From Sciurus carolinensis (taxonomy: Eukaryota; Chordata; Mammalia; Rodentia; Sciuridae), in the NCBI RefSeq assembly GCF_902686445.1, contig NC_062214.1:41735454-41799453 (forward strand): DNA of 64,000 nt. The letters are read 5' to 3'. Positions 1-11,158 of this stretch are shown piece after piece (within the stretch, counting starts at the first letter, position 1; the number at the start of each line of letters is the position of its first letter). The position numbers were made by a program, and so were the translations under genes. The notes beneath the pieces were generated by a model. That model was given only the letters and a program-made list of their open reading frames with translations. It searched no databases and had not been told where the DNA came from.

Positions 1-742
1 CATGGGAGATCTTTCCATCTTCTAAGGTCTTCCTCATTTCTTTCTTCAATGTTTTGTAGTTTTCATTGTAGAGACCTTTAACCTCTTTGGTTAGATTGAT
101 GCCCAATAATTTATTTTTTTTGAGGCTATTGCAAATGGAGTTGTTTTCCTCATTTCCCTTTCAGCTGTTTCGTTGCTTGCATATAAAAATTCTTTAGATT
201 TATGTGTGTTGATTTTATAGCCTGCTATTTTTCTGAATTTATTGATGAAGTCTAGAAGTTTTCTGAAGGAGGTTTCTGGATCCTCAAAATATAGAATCAT
301 GTTATCAGCAAATAGTGACAGCTAAGTTCCTCTTTTCCTATTTGTATCCCTTTAATTTCTTTAGTCTGCCTAATTGCTCTGGCTAGAATTTAGAGGACAA
401 TGTTGAATAGAAGTGGTGAAAGAGGACATCCCTGTCTTGTTCCCATTTTAAAGGGAATGATTTCAGTTTTTCTCCATTAAGAATGATGTTGGCCATGGAC
501 TTAGCATAAATAGCCTTTACAATGTTCAGGTATGTTTCTACTATCCCTATTTTTTCTAGTGTTTTGAGCATGAAGGGGTGTTGTATTTTGTCGAACGCTT
601 TTTCTGCATCAATTGATATAACCATATGATTCTTATCCTTAAGTCTATTGACATGATGGATTACGTTTATTGATTTATGGATGTTAAACCATCCTTGCAT
701 TCCAGGGATGAACCCCACTTGATCATGGTGCACGATTTTCTT
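1..742 (-). mobile_element. L1-A, segment 1 (ORF2 reverse transcriptase part)
   Basis: Part of an old L1 (LINE-1) whose 3' end lies beyond the left edge. Minus-strand translation shows RT text such as [12 protein letters not shown] and [18 protein letters not shown] (about 383-733), then a second open piece (91-300) with the KINTHKS and ASKKINYW segments found just after the RT core in the other copies. The frames do not join, and the active-site motif reads FADN near 305-318 instead of FADD, so this copy is dead. It stops at 742 where L1-B inserted and resumes at 7674. The base text around 731-742 (cacgattttctt) is repeated at 7674-7685. Confidence 0.93.
731..742. repeat. Target-site duplication of L1-B (left copy)
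   Basis: Sequence cacgattttctt, immediately before the A-tail side of L1-B. The identical right copy is at 7674-7685. Removing L1-B and one copy restores a continuous L1-A reading across the junction. Confidence 0.92.
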
Positions 743-1026
743 TTTTTTTTTAATTAATTAATTTATTTTTTAATTTTTTTTATTGTAAACAATTGGGATA
801 CATGTTGTTTCTCTGTTTGTACATGGCATAAAGGCATACCATTTGTGTAATCATAAATTTACATAGGGTAATGTTGTTTGATTCATTCTGTTATTTTTTC
901 CCTTACCCCCAACCCTCCCACTGCTCTATTCCCTCTATACAGTCCTTCCTTCCTCCATTCTTGCCCCCCTCGCTAACCCTAACTCTAACCCTAACACTAA
1001 CCCCTCCCACCCCCCATTATGTGTCA
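743..1026 (-). other. L1-B 3' UTR and A tail
   Basis: Runs from the A tail (T-rich on the plus strand, 743-785) to the ORF2 stop near 1027. It contains a pyrimidine-rich plus strand, hence a G-rich polypurine sense strand, as is usual for mammalian L1 3' UTRs. Within it, 971-1004 is a degenerate telomere-like CCCTAA tract. Confidence 0.85.
971..1004 (-). repeat. Telomere-like hexamer tract in L1-B 3' UTR
   Basis: The plus strand reads as ctaaccctaa, ctctaaccct, aacactaacc, which is TTAGGG-like on the L1 sense strand with single-base variants. The same position holds a similar tract in L1-C, L1-D and L1-E, so it belongs to the L1 family and is not a chance simple repeat. Confidence 0.85.
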
Positions 1027-4000
1027 TCATCTGCTTATCAGAGAGATCATTCATCCTTTGGTTTTTTGAGATTGGCTTATCTCACTTAGCATGATATTCT
1101 CCAATTTCATCCATTTGCCTGCAAATGCCATAATTTTATCATTCTTTATGCCTGAATAATATTCCATTGTATATATGTATACCACAGTTTCTTTATCCAT
1201 TCATCAATTGAAGGACATCTAGGTTGGTTCCACAATCTGGCTATTGTGAACTGAGCAGCTATGAACATTGATGTGGCTGTATCTCTGCAATATGCTGATT
1301 TTAAGTCCTTTGGGTATAGGCCAAGGAGTGGGATAGCTGGGTCAAATGGTGGTTCCATTCCAAGTTTTCTAAGGAATCTCCACACTGCTTTCCAGAGTGG
1401 CTGCACTAATTTGCAGCCCCACCAACAATGTATGAGTGTACCTTTCTCCCCACATCCTCGCCAACACCTGTTGTTGCTTGTATTCTTGATAATCACCATT
1501 CTAATTGGGGTGAGATGGAATCTTAGGGTGGTTTTGATTTGCATTTCTCTTATTACTAGAGATGTTGAACATTTTTCCATATGTTTGTTGATTGCTTGTA
1601 CATCTTCTGTGAAGTGTCTATTCATTTCCTTAGCCCATTTGTCGATTGGATTATTTGCATTCTTGGTGTAGAGTTTTTTGAGTTCTTTATAGATTCTGGA
1701 GATTAGTGCTCTATCTGAAGTATGATTGGCAAAGATTTTCTCCCACTCTGTAGGCTCTTTCGTTGCATTGCTGATAGTTTCCTTTGCTGAGAGAAAGCTA
1801 TTTAGTTTGAATCTATCCCAGTTATTGATTCTTGCTTTTTTTTCTTGTGCTATGGGAGTCCTGTTAAGGAAGCCTGGTCCTAAGCTGACATGTTGAAGCT
1901 CTGGACCTACTTTTTCTTCTATAAGATGCACGGTCTCTGGTCTGATTCCGAGGTTCTTAATCCATTTTGAGTTTAGTTTCGTGCATGGTGAGACATATGG
2001 GTTTAGTTTCATTTTGTTGCATATGGATTTCCAATTCTCCCAGCACCATTTGTTGAAGAGGCTATCTTTTCTCCACTGCATATTTTTGGCCAATTGTCTA
2101 GTATGAGAAAATTGTATTTATTTGGGTTTGTGTCTGTGTCCTCTATTCTGTACCCTTGATCTACCTTTCTATTTTGGTACCAATACCATGCCATTTTTGT
2201 TACTATTGCTTTGTAGTAGAGTTGAAGTTCTGGTATTGCGATACCCTCTGCTTCACTCTTTCTGCCAAGGATTGCTTTAGCTTTTCTGGGTTTCTTATTC
2301 TTCCAGATGAATTTCATAATTTCTTGCTCTATTTCTGTAAGGTACATCATTGGGATTTTAATTGGAATTGCATTGAATCTCTATAGCACTTTAGGTAGTA
2401 TGGCCATTTTGACAATATTAATTCTTCCTATCCAAGAACATGGGAGATCTTTCCATCTTCTAAGGTTTTCTTTAATTTCTTTCTTTAGTGTTCTGTAGTT
2501 CTCATTGTAGAGGTCTTTCACCTCTTTTGTGAGATTGATTCCCAAGTATTTTATTTTTTTCTATGCTATTGTGAATGGGGTAGTTTTCCTAATTTCTCTT
2601 TCTGAAGATTCATCACTTATGTATAAAAATGCCTTAGATTTATGTGCATTGATCTTATATCCCGCTACTTTACTGAATTCACTTATGAGATCTAAAAGTT
2701 TTCTGGTGGAATTTCCTGGTTCCTCTAAGTATATAATCATATCATCAGCAAATAGGGATAGTTTGAGTTCTTCTTTTCCAATTCGTATCCCTTTAATTTC
2801 TTTGGTTTGTCTAATTGCTCTGGCTAGAGTTTCAAGGACGATGTTGAATAGAAGTGGTGAAAGTGGGCATCCCTGCCTTGTTCCAGTTTTTAGGGGGAAT
2901 TCTTTCAGTTTTCACCATTTAGAATGATATTGGCCATGGGCTTAGCATAGATGGCCTTTACAATGTTAAGGAATGTTCCCACTACCCCAATTTTTTCTAG
3001 TGTTTTGAGCATGAAGGGGTGCTGTATTTTATCAAATGCTTTTTCTGCATCTATCGAAATAATCATGTGATTCTTGACTTTAAGTCTATTGATATGGTGA
3101 ATGACATTTATTGATTTCCTGATGTTGAACCAACCTTGCATCCCTGGGATGAAACCCACTTGATCATGGTGCACTATCTTTTTAATATGTTTTTGTATGT
3201 GATTTGCTAAAATTTTGTTGAGAATTTTTGCATCGATGTTCATTAAGGATATTGGTCTGAAATTTTCTTTCCTCGATGTGTCTCTGTCTGGTTTAGGTAT
3301 CAGGGTAATATTGGCTTCATGGAATGAGTTGGGAAGGTTCCCTCCTCTTCTATTTCATGGAATACTTTGAGAAGTATTGGAATGAGCTCTCTTTAAGGGT
3401 TTTGTAGAACTCTGCTGAGAACCCATCAGGTCCTGGACTTTTCTTTGTTGGTAGGCTTTTGATGACTTCTTCTATTTCATTACTTGAAATTGGTCTATTT
3501 AAATTGTGTATGTCCTCCTCGTTCAGTTTAGGCAATTCATAGGTCTCTAGAAACCTGTTGATGTCTTTGAAATTTTCTATTTTGTTGGAGTATAGATTTT
3601 CAAAATAGCTTCTAATTATGTTTTGTATTTCACTAGTGTCTGTTGTGATATTTCCTTGTTCATTCCGAATTTTGGTGATTTGGGTTTTCTCTCGTCTTCT
3701 CTTTGTTAGTGTGGCTAAAGGTTTATCAATTTTGTTTATTTTTTCGAAGAACCAACTATTTATTTTGTCAATTTTTCGTATTTTTTCTTTTGTTTCAATT
3801 TCGTTGATTTCAGCTCTGAGTTTAACTATTTCCTGTCTTCTAATACTTTTGGTGTTGGTCTGTTCTTCTTTTTCTAGGGCTTTGAGCTGTAGTGTTAGGT
3901 CGTTTATTTGTTGAGTTTTACTTCTTTTATTGAATGCGCCCCATGAAATAAATTTTCCTCTAAGTACTGCTTTCATAGTGTCCAAGAGATTTTGATGTGA

Positions 4001-4853
4001 TGTTTCTTTGTTCTCATTTTCCTCTAAGAATTTTTAATTTCCTTCCTAATATCTTCTGTTATCCATTCATCATATAATAGCATATTGTTTAATCTCCAGG
4101 TGTTGGAGTAGTTTCTGTTTTTTACTCTTTCATTTATTTCTAACTTCAATCCATTATATCTGATAGAATACAAGGTAGTGTCTCTATCTTCTTGTATTTG
4201 CTAACATTAGCTTTGTGGCATAATATATGGTCTGTTTTAGAGAAGGATCCATGTGCTGCTGAGAAGAAAGTGTATTCGCTCTTGGTTGGATGGTATATTC
4301 TATAAATGTCTGTTAAGTCTAAATTATTGATTGTGTTATTGAGATCTATGTTTTCTTTATTCAATTTTCGTTTGGAAGATCTGTCCAGTGGTGAGAGAGG
4401 CGTGTTAAAATCAACTAGTAATATTGTGTTATGGTCTATTTGGTTTCTGAAATTGAGAAGGATTTGTTTGACATACATGGATGAGCCACTGTTTGGGGCA
4501 TAGATGTTTATGATTGTTATATCTTGCTGATTTATGCTTCCCTTAAGCAGTATGAAATGTCCTTCTTTATCCTTTCTGACTAACTGTGGCTTGAAATCCA
4601 CATTATCTGAAATGAGAATGGATACTCCAGCTTTTTTGCTGAGTCCATGTGCATTGTATGTTTTTCCCCATCCTTTCACCTTTAGTCTATGGGTATCTCT
4701 TTCTATGAGGTGAGTCTCTTGCAGGCATCATATTGTTGGATCTTTCTTTTTAATCCAATCTGCCAGTCTATGTCTTTTGATTGATGAATTCAGGCCAGTA
4801 ACATTGAGAGTTATTATTGAGGTATCATTTGTGTTCCCGGTCATTTGGTTCAT
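1027..4853 (-). pseudogene. L1-B ORF2 pseudogene (endonuclease-reverse transcriptase)
   Basis: Decayed ORF2. Open pieces in different frames cover the C-terminal Cys/His region (1146-2093, with [19 protein letters not shown]), the thumb region (2009-2350), the RT palm (2905-3243), the EN-RT linker and RT start (3350-3985, with [15 protein letters not shown]) and the endonuclease (4146-4679, with [17 protein letters not shown]). The FADD-coding text near 2741-2757 is intact, but frameshifts elsewhere break the protein. In the endonuclease, the usual GDFN catalytic segment reads VDFN. The expected length is about 1275-1282 codons. Confidence 0.93.
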
Positions 4854-4925
4854 TTTTAAAATTTTATTTATTTATTTATTTATTTTTTTGACACACCTTG
4901 GTTCCTCCTTTATTTGTCAGTTCCT

Positions 4926-5969
4926 TTAGGATAATTCCTCCCTTTGCTGATTTGCTTCTTTGTTTTTTATCTCTTCCTCATGGAATATTTTGCTGAGAAT
5001 GTTCTGTAATGCTGGCTTTCTTTTTGTAAATTCTTTTAGCTTTTGTTTATCATGGAATGATTTTATTTCATCGTCAAATTTGAAGGTAAGTTTTGCTGAG
5101 TATAAGATTCTTGGTTGGCATCCATTTTCTTTCAGAGCTTGAAAAATGTTGTTCCAGGCCCTTCTAGCTTTTAGGGTCTGGATTGAAAAATCTGCTGATA
5201 TCCGTATTGGATTCCCCCTGAATGTAATTTGGTTCTTTTATCTCACAGCCTTTAAAATTCTGTCCTTATTTTGTATGTTAGGTATTTTCATTATAATGTG
5301 CCTTGGTGTGGGTCTGTTTAATTTTGTATATTTGGAGTCCTATAAGCCTCTTGAACTTGATTTTCCATTTCATTCTTCAGATTTGGGAAATTTTCTGATA
5401 TTATTTCATTGAATAGATTGTTCATTCCTTTGGTTTGTTTCTCTAAGCCTTCCTCAATCCCAATAATTCTCAAATTTGGCCTTTTCATGATATCCCATAG
5501 TTCTTGCAGATTCTGTTCATGATTTCTTACCATCTTCTCTGTTTGTTCAACTTTGTTTTCAAGGTTAAATATTTTTTCTTCAATGTTTGAGGTTCTGTCT
5601 TCCAGGTGTTCTATCCTATTGGTTGTGCTTTCTATGGAGTTCTTAATTTGGTTTATTGTTTCCTTCATTTCAAGGATTTCTGTTTGTTTTTTTTCAATAT
5701 CTCTAACTCTTTATTGAAATGGTCTTTTGCTTCCTGTATTTGCTCTTTTAACTGTCGATTGGTGCTATCATTCAATGCCTGCATTTGCTCTTTCATCTCA
5801 TCATTCAATGCCTGCATTTGCTCTTTCATCTCATTGTTTGCTTCCCTGATCATTTTAATTATGTACATTCTGAACTCCCTTTCTGTCATTTCTTCTGCCA
5901 TGCTGCCGTTGGATTTTATTGATGTAACATCTAGATTTGTTTGGGACATTTTCTTCCCTTGTTTCTCAT
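4926..5969 (-). pseudogene. L1-B ORF1 pseudogene (RNA-binding chaperone)
   Basis: ORF1p is the trimeric coiled-coil RNA-binding partner of ORF2p. Two open pieces are visible. 5665-5949 is the N-terminal part, with the repeated heptad-like text MKEQMQALNDEMKEQMQALND. 5318-5668 is the coiled coil leading to the RRM (NLRIIGIEEGLEKQTKGMNN). The C-terminal RNA-binding domain is further right to left at 4930-5320 and is frameshifted. The usual start (MRKQGK in L1-D) is out of frame because one T is missing near 5961-5966. Confidence 0.9.
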
Positions 5970-7673
5970 ATTGTTCAGGAATCAGTGGGTCATTAAGATA
6001 TTGTAGATTTCCTCTATTGACTTATAATGTCCCTGAAGATTGCCAGTATATCCCCTCTTATCCTTCAGTAGCCTGCAGTCTTGGAGGAAGTTGATAATGC
6101 GGTGCTCCACAAGGAAGCTGCCTCTCTAGGGGTGGTGACCCTCAGGTGGGGTATATTCCCTGATAATGGGCAGAGGTGCCTCCACTTGTTGACCAATGGT
6201 CATCCAAAGAGGAACTAGGCTGCGGGCTGAGGCAAGGCCTGTTTGAGCCTGTGTCTCTGGTTTTACCATCCTTGTGGGAAAACCTCACCCGGCAGGGAAG
6301 ACTCACACAGTGGGGAGGTCTCGCTGGTCAGTTCCCCTTCTAGAGGTTCCCCTCAATCTACAACTACCACCTGAGCTGGGCTGTCTTCCTCTGCAACGTT
6401 CCCAGGCCCAGGAGGTAGGTCTGGGCCCCTGGGAGCCTCACCCTTCGCAGACGAGTCTCCTTAGGCTGACTTCTCCTCAGAGAATCTGCCCGCAGTCCTG
6501 GAAACTTTGCTCTGCCCCTAAGCGTGTCTCTGTGTGGCTCTTCCACCAGATGCTGTTCCTGGGACCCTGCTCTGCACCTAATCGCCTGGCTATGCGGCCC
6601 CTCCTCTGAGCCACCACCTGGAGTCCTGTACAATAGCTCCGAGACCCAGAGACCCGCCACACACCTTTTCCTCCCGACAGCTGCCCAGTGTTCCGACGCA
6701 GTCACTAGGAGTCCAAGCAACTCACTTCGCGTCTCCTCCTCCTGCCAACCGCCCGTAGCCCTAGGCAGTCACTCCGAGTCCAAGTGACCCGCCCTGTTTC
6801 TCCTCCTCCTCAGGGTAGCCCCCCGGATGTTCAGGAGCGGTCGCTCGGAGACCAAGCGACCCACCGCGCTCCTCCTCCAGGCAGGCCACTGGTGTTCAGG
6901 AGTGGTCGCTTTGAGTCCAAATCAACTCACCACTCACCTCCTCCTCTGGCAACCGCCTGTGGCTCTGATGCAGTCACTCCTAGACCAAGTGACCCGCCGT
7001 GCTTCTCCTCTTCCTCCAGGCAGCCCCCCGGTGTTCAGAAGCGGTTATTCTGAGTCCAAACAGGTCGCCACGCAGCTCCTCCTCTGGCAACCACCTGTGG
7101 CTCTGATGCAGTCACTCCTAGACCAAGTGACCCTGCGGTGCTTCTCCTCTTCCTCCGGGCAGCCCCCCGGTGTTCAGATGCGGTTGTTCTGAGTCCAAAC
7201 AGCTCGCCACGCAGCTCCTCCTCTGGCAACTGCCTGTAGCTCTGATGCAGTCACTCCTAGACCAAGCAACCCACAGCGCTTCTCCTCTTCCTCTGGGCAG
7301 CCCCCTGGTGTTCAGAAGCGGTCGCTCTGAGTCCAAACAGCTCGCCATGCAGCTCCTCCTCAGGCAGCCACCCGTAGCCCCAGTGGTTGCTCCGAGTCCA
7401 AGCGCTGTGCTGAGCTGCCTCCTCTACGATGATCCCAGTTGTCTGTGTTTACTGCTCCAGTGGGGGGAGCAGCATCTCGCCAGGCAACTCTACTTCACAA
7501 AGTTCCCTGTGTTTCAGGACTACCGCCCCATCCGGGACGCCTCCCCAACGGGAGAGACTCACCTGGTGGCTTTGAGTTGGTCCCAAGTCTCTCAATATCT
7601 CCTCTTTTGAATCCTGCATCCTGGAGCAACATGAAATGCAGCCGCCCTCTAGTCCGCCATCTTTAAAACCTCT
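5970..7673 (-). promoter_or_regulatory. L1-B 5' UTR / internal promoter region
   Basis: GC- and CpG-richer than its surroundings. By position it should hold the internal RNA polymerase II promoter that L1s carry. It contains tandem monomers of about 138 bp, clearest at 6938-7400. The outer end has a CCATCTT (AAGATGG on the sense strand) YY1-like motif at 7658-7664. Open frames on either strand within this region (for example 6364-6720 and 7170-7610) arise from the low stop frequency of GC-rich repeats and have no recognisable domain. Confidence 0.75.
6938..7400 (-). repeat. ~138-bp tandem monomers in L1-B 5' UTR
   Basis: The landmark ctcctcctctggcaac recurs at 6938, 7076 and 7215, with a weaker match at 7353, so the spacing is 138-139 bp. 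Each unit also has 'ctctgatgcagtcactc', 'cctcttcctc' and 'gtgttcagaagcggt' style segments in fixed order. More diverged units continue to about 6700. Related units occur in L1-A at 12131-12690. Confidence 0.9.
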
Positions 7674-8210
7674 CACGATTTTCTTAGTATGTTTTTGGAT
7701 ATGGTTTGCCAATATTTTGTTAGGGATCTTTGCATCCATATTCATCAAGGATATTGGTCTAAAATTTTCTTACCTTGATGTATCTTTTCCTGGTTTGGGT
7801 ATGAGGGTGATATTAGCTTCACAGAATGATTTTGGTTGGGTAACCTCCTTTTCTATTTCCTGGAATACTTTGAGAAGTATTGGAATGAGTTCTTCTTTGA
7901 AGTCCTTGTAGAACTTGGCTGAGAATCCATCTGGTCCTGGGCTTTTCATGGATGTTAGTTTTTTAATGGCTTCTATTTCATTGCTTGATATTGATCTGTT
8001 TAATTGTGTATGTCCTCCTGGTTCAGTTTGGGAGGAGCATATGTCTCTAGAAATTTGTCAATGTCTTTGGTAGTTTCTATTTTGTTAGAATACAGATTTT
8101 CAAAGTTGCTTCTCATTTTGTTATGTATCTCTGTGGTGTCTGTCGTGATATTTCCTTTTTCATCAAGAATTTTAGTAATTTGAGTTTTCTCTCTCCTTCT
8201 CTTTGTCAGT
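7674..8210 (-). mobile_element. L1-A, segment 2 (ORF2 EN-RT linker)
   Basis: Continuation of L1-A between the L1-B insertion and the IAP-like LTR. Minus-strand text near 7449-7748 begins with [18 protein letters not shown], and 8000-8210 with [14 protein letters not shown]. Both match the corresponding stretch of intact L1-D ORF2. The segment ends at 8210 with gtcagt, the left TSD of the LTR. Confidence 0.92.
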
Positions 8211-8951
8211 TGTTGGGGGCTATGCCATGCGAACTCGCCAAGATGGCGCTGGGCAGCCAGCCAGAAGTTGTTTTGATCACATCGGAGGTATGCGTGCACA
8301 GGTGTTCCCGAGTGCTCTTGCTTGCGCCTGCTCGTGATTGCGCAGCTGGCTCCTCGCCTGATCTCAACTGGTGTGGCTCCGCCCTCCGCATCTTGGAGGG
8401 AATACAAGCGGACAGTAGGTAGAAGGTAAAGAGCAGCAGCTAGCAGAAAGAAGCAGAGAAGCCATTAGCAGAAAGGAAGAAGAAGAAACGGCAAGCAGAT
8501 AGAAGCAGCGAGTAGGGGCAGCGGCGGAAGGCAGATCGCAGAGTGGAGAACTGAGAACACATCTTTAGGTTGCAGATCACAGATCGCAGCACGCGGGACA
8601 CATCACTAACGCACCTTAGGTAGACACACCCTTAGTTCACAGGATGCAGGACGCACCTTTCAGAAGAAGCAGCAGAACTAAGAAGATATGGATCTCTGAA
8701 AGTGTAGTCTCTCTCTCTCTTAAGCAAAGTCTCTCTTTCTCTCCAATAAGCAAAGCCTTTGTCTCTCTCTCCTCTCAAAGCAAGTAAACCTCATTTCCTC
8801 TATCCTCCACAAATAAGCAAGCAAGCAAGGAAGTAGCTCAGAAATAGAAGTAGCTCAGTTTCCAGTCCACCTCTGATAATTACCCATGCAAATTGTTGCT
8901 GCAGGCGGTGACAAATACCCGCGTATTTGGTATCGCAAAGAGCCAGCAACA
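8211..8951 (+). mobile_element. IAP-like (ERVK) solo LTR inserted in L1-A
   Basis: A 741-bp block that interrupts L1-A ORF2. It starts TGTTGGGGGC and ends CAGCAACA, so it has the TG...CA ends and a short terminal inverted repeat (TGTTG/CAACA). It is flanked by gtcagt (8205-8210) and gttagt (8952-8957), a 6-bp TSD with one mismatch, the length expected for ERVK/IAP. The 5' end closely resembles recalled rodent IAP LTRs, including CCAAGATGGCGCTGG at 8238-8252. A CT-rich stretch (8700-8790) precedes the probable R/U5. No internal coding region remains, so it is a solo LTR formed by LTR-LTR recombination. Orientation is opposite to L1-A. Confidence 0.85.
8238..8248 (+). promoter_or_regulatory. 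YY1-like motif in the IAP-like LTR
   Basis: ccaagatggcg matches the AAGATGGCG core recognised by YY1 and is placed near the 5' end of U3. Binding is inferred from the motif only. Confidence 0.5.
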
Positions 8952-8957
8952 GTTAGT

Positions 8958-10089
8958 GTGGCTAGGGGTTTGTCTATTTTGTTTACTTTTTCAAAAAACA
9001 AACTTTTTGTTTTGTCAATTTTTCGAATTGTTTCTTTTGTTCCAATTTTATTGATTTAAGCTCTGCTTTAATTATTTCCTGTCTTCTACTACTTTTGCTG
9101 TCATTCTTTTCTTCTTTTTCTAGGGCTTTGAGCTGTAATGTTAGGTCGTTTAGTTGTTGACTTTTCATTCTTTTCTGGAATGTGCTCCATGCAATGAGTT
9201 TTCCTCTTAGTACCGCTTTCATAGTGTCCCAGAGATTTTGATATGTTGTATCATTGTTCTCATTGACCTCTAAGATTTTGTTATCTCCTCCCTGATGTTT
9301 TCTGTTATCCATGTTTCATTCAATAGCATATTATTTAGTCTCCAGGTTTTGGAGTAATTTCTGTTTTTTATTTTGTCATTGATTTCTACTCTCAGTCCAT
9401 TATGATCTGAGAGAACACAAGGCAGTATCTCAATTTTTTGCATTTCCTAAGGGCTGCTTTGTGGCATAACATATGGTCTATTTTCAAGAAGGTTCCATGT
9501 GCTGCTGAGAAGAAAGTGAATCCACTCGTTGATGGATGAAATATTCTATATTTGTCTATGAAGTCTAGGTTATTGATTGTGTTATTGAGTTCTATGGCTT
9601 CTTTGGTTGGTTTTTGTTTGGAAGATCTATCTAATGGTGACAGCGGTGCATTAAAGTCACCCAGAATTATTGTGTTGTGGTCTATTTGATTCCTGAAATT
9701 GAGAAGGACTTGTTTGATATACAGGGATGCACCATTGTTTGGGGAATAAATATTTACTATCGTTATGTCTTGCTGATTTATGGTTCCCTTAAGCAGTATG
9801 AAATGTCCTTCTTTATCCCTTCTGACTAACTTTGGCTTGAATTTCACTTTATCTGAAATAAGGATGGAAACCCCTGCTTTTTTACTGAGTCTATGTGCGT
9901 GGTAGTTTTTTTCCATCCTTTCACCTTTAGTCTGTGGATGTCTTTTTCTGTGAGATGAGTCTCTTGCGGGCAGCATATTGTTGGGTCTTTCTTTTTAATC
10001 CATTCTGCTAGTCTATGTCTTTTGATTGATGAGTTTAGGCCATTAATGTTCAGGGTTATTATTGAGATTTGATGTGTATTCCCAGTCAT
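8958..10089 (-). pseudogene. L1-A ORF2 N-terminal pseudogene (endonuclease)
   Basis: Minus-strand pieces begin at 10089 with MTGNTHQISIITLNINGLNS. Endonuclease landmarks follow in order: CPQETHLTEKD (normally CLQETHL), GDFNAPLSPLDRSS and FFSAAHGTFLKIDHMLCHK. The frame breaks near 9844-9976, again near 9395, and at the LTR. The protein resumes in segment 2 only after the LTR. Confidence 0.92.
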
Positions 10090-10145
10090 TTGGGCTTATT
10101 TTTGGTTTTTAAGTTGACTTGGTTTCTCCTTTGAGTGGTTTTTCT

Positions 10146-11158
10146 CTAAGGTAGTTCCTCCCTTTGCTGACCTCCGCTGTTGTTTTTCATTTCCTCCTCA
10201 TGAAATATTTTGTTGAGAACATTCTGTAGTGCAGGCTTTCTATTTGTAAATTCTTTTAACTTTCATTTATCATGGAAGAATTTTATTTCATCTTCAAATC
10301 TGAAGGTTAGTTTTGCTGAGTATAGGATTCTTGGTTGGCAACCATGTTCTTTCAGAGCTTGAAAAATATTGTTCCAGGCCCTTCTAGCTTTTAGGGTCTG
10401 GATTGAAAAATCTGCTGATATCCGTATTGGCTTCCCCCTGAATGTAATTTGGTTCTTTTCTCTCACAGCCTTTAAAATTCTGTCTTTATTTTGTATGTTA
10501 GGTATTTTCATTATAATGTGCCTTGGTGTGGGTCTGTTGTAATTTTGTGTATTTGGAGTCCTATAAGCCTCTTGGACTTGATTTTCCATTTCATTCTTCA
10601 GATTTGGGAAATTTTCTGATATTATTTCTTCAAATAGATTGTTCATTCCTTTGGTTTGTTTCTCTAACCTTCCTCAATCCCAATAATTCTCAAATTTGGC
10701 CTTTTCATGATATCCCATAGTTCTTGGAGATTCTGTTCATGATTTCTCACCATCTTCTCTGTTTGTTCAACTTTGTTTTCGAGGTTAAATATTTTGTCTT
10801 CAATATCTGAAGTTCTGTCTTCCAGCTGTTCTATCCTATTGGTTATGCTTTCTATGGAGTTCTTAATTTGGTTTATTGTTTCCTTCATTTCAAGGATTTC
10901 TGTTTGGTTTTTTTTCAATATCTCTAACTCTTTATTGAAATGATCTTTTGCTTCCTGAATTTGCTCTGTTAACTGTCGATTGGTGCGATCGTTCAATGCC
11001 TGCATTTGCTCTTTCATCTCATCGTTTGCTTCCCTAATCATTTTAATTATGTACATTCTGAACTCCCTTTCTGTCATTTCTTCTGCCATGCTGTCGTTGG
11101 ATTTTATTGATGTAACATCTAGATTTGTTTGGGGCGTATTCTTCCCTTGTTTTCTCAT
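10146..11158 (-). pseudogene. L1-A ORF1 pseudogene
   Basis: Two long open pieces. 10664-11158 runs from the start (MRKQGKNTPQTNLDV) through the coiled coil to NLRIIGIEEG. 10263-10646 carries the RRM and C-terminal domain (RPTPRHIIMKIPNIQNKDR, then KARRAWNNIFQALKEHG). They are separated by a single-base loss near 10675, where the text reads ctctaaccttcc and the other copies have ctctaagccttcc. The A8 run in this copy (plus-strand T8, 10908-10915) is the open-frame reference for L1-D. Confidence 0.92.

Larger units (their letters stand above)
743..7673 (-). mobile_element. L1-B, full-length L1 nested in L1-A
   Basis: About 6.9 kb minus-strand L1. Reading from right to left it has a GC-rich 5' UTR (7673-5970), ORF1 (5969-4926), ORF2 (4853-1027), a 3' UTR and an A tail, seen as the T-rich run at 743-785. 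Perfect 12-bp target-site duplications flank it (cacgattttctt, 731-742 and 7674-7685), which shows endonuclease-primed insertion into L1-A. Both ORFs carry multiple frameshifts and stops, so it is not autonomous. Its 5' UTR is of the type with roughly 138-bp monomers, shared with L1-A and, in shortened form, L1-E. Confidence 0.95.

Noticed and set aside
1261..1671. Plus-strand open frame antisense to L1 ORF2 (also 2529-2927, 30979-31218, 41949-42245 and others)
   Set aside because: Shadow of the conserved minus-strand ORF2/ORF1 codons. The same frames recur in every L1 copy and match no protein family.
6364..7348. Overlapping proline/arginine-rich frames in L1 5' UTRs (also 12217-12738, 18582-19128, 35404-35775, 44476-44944)
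   Set aside because: GC-rich tandem repeats with few stops. Length varies with unit number, with no start context or domain.
6938..7400. CRISPR-like repeat array
   Set aside because: The units are contiguous ~138-bp monomers without unique spacers, inside an L1 5' UTR of a mammalian genome.
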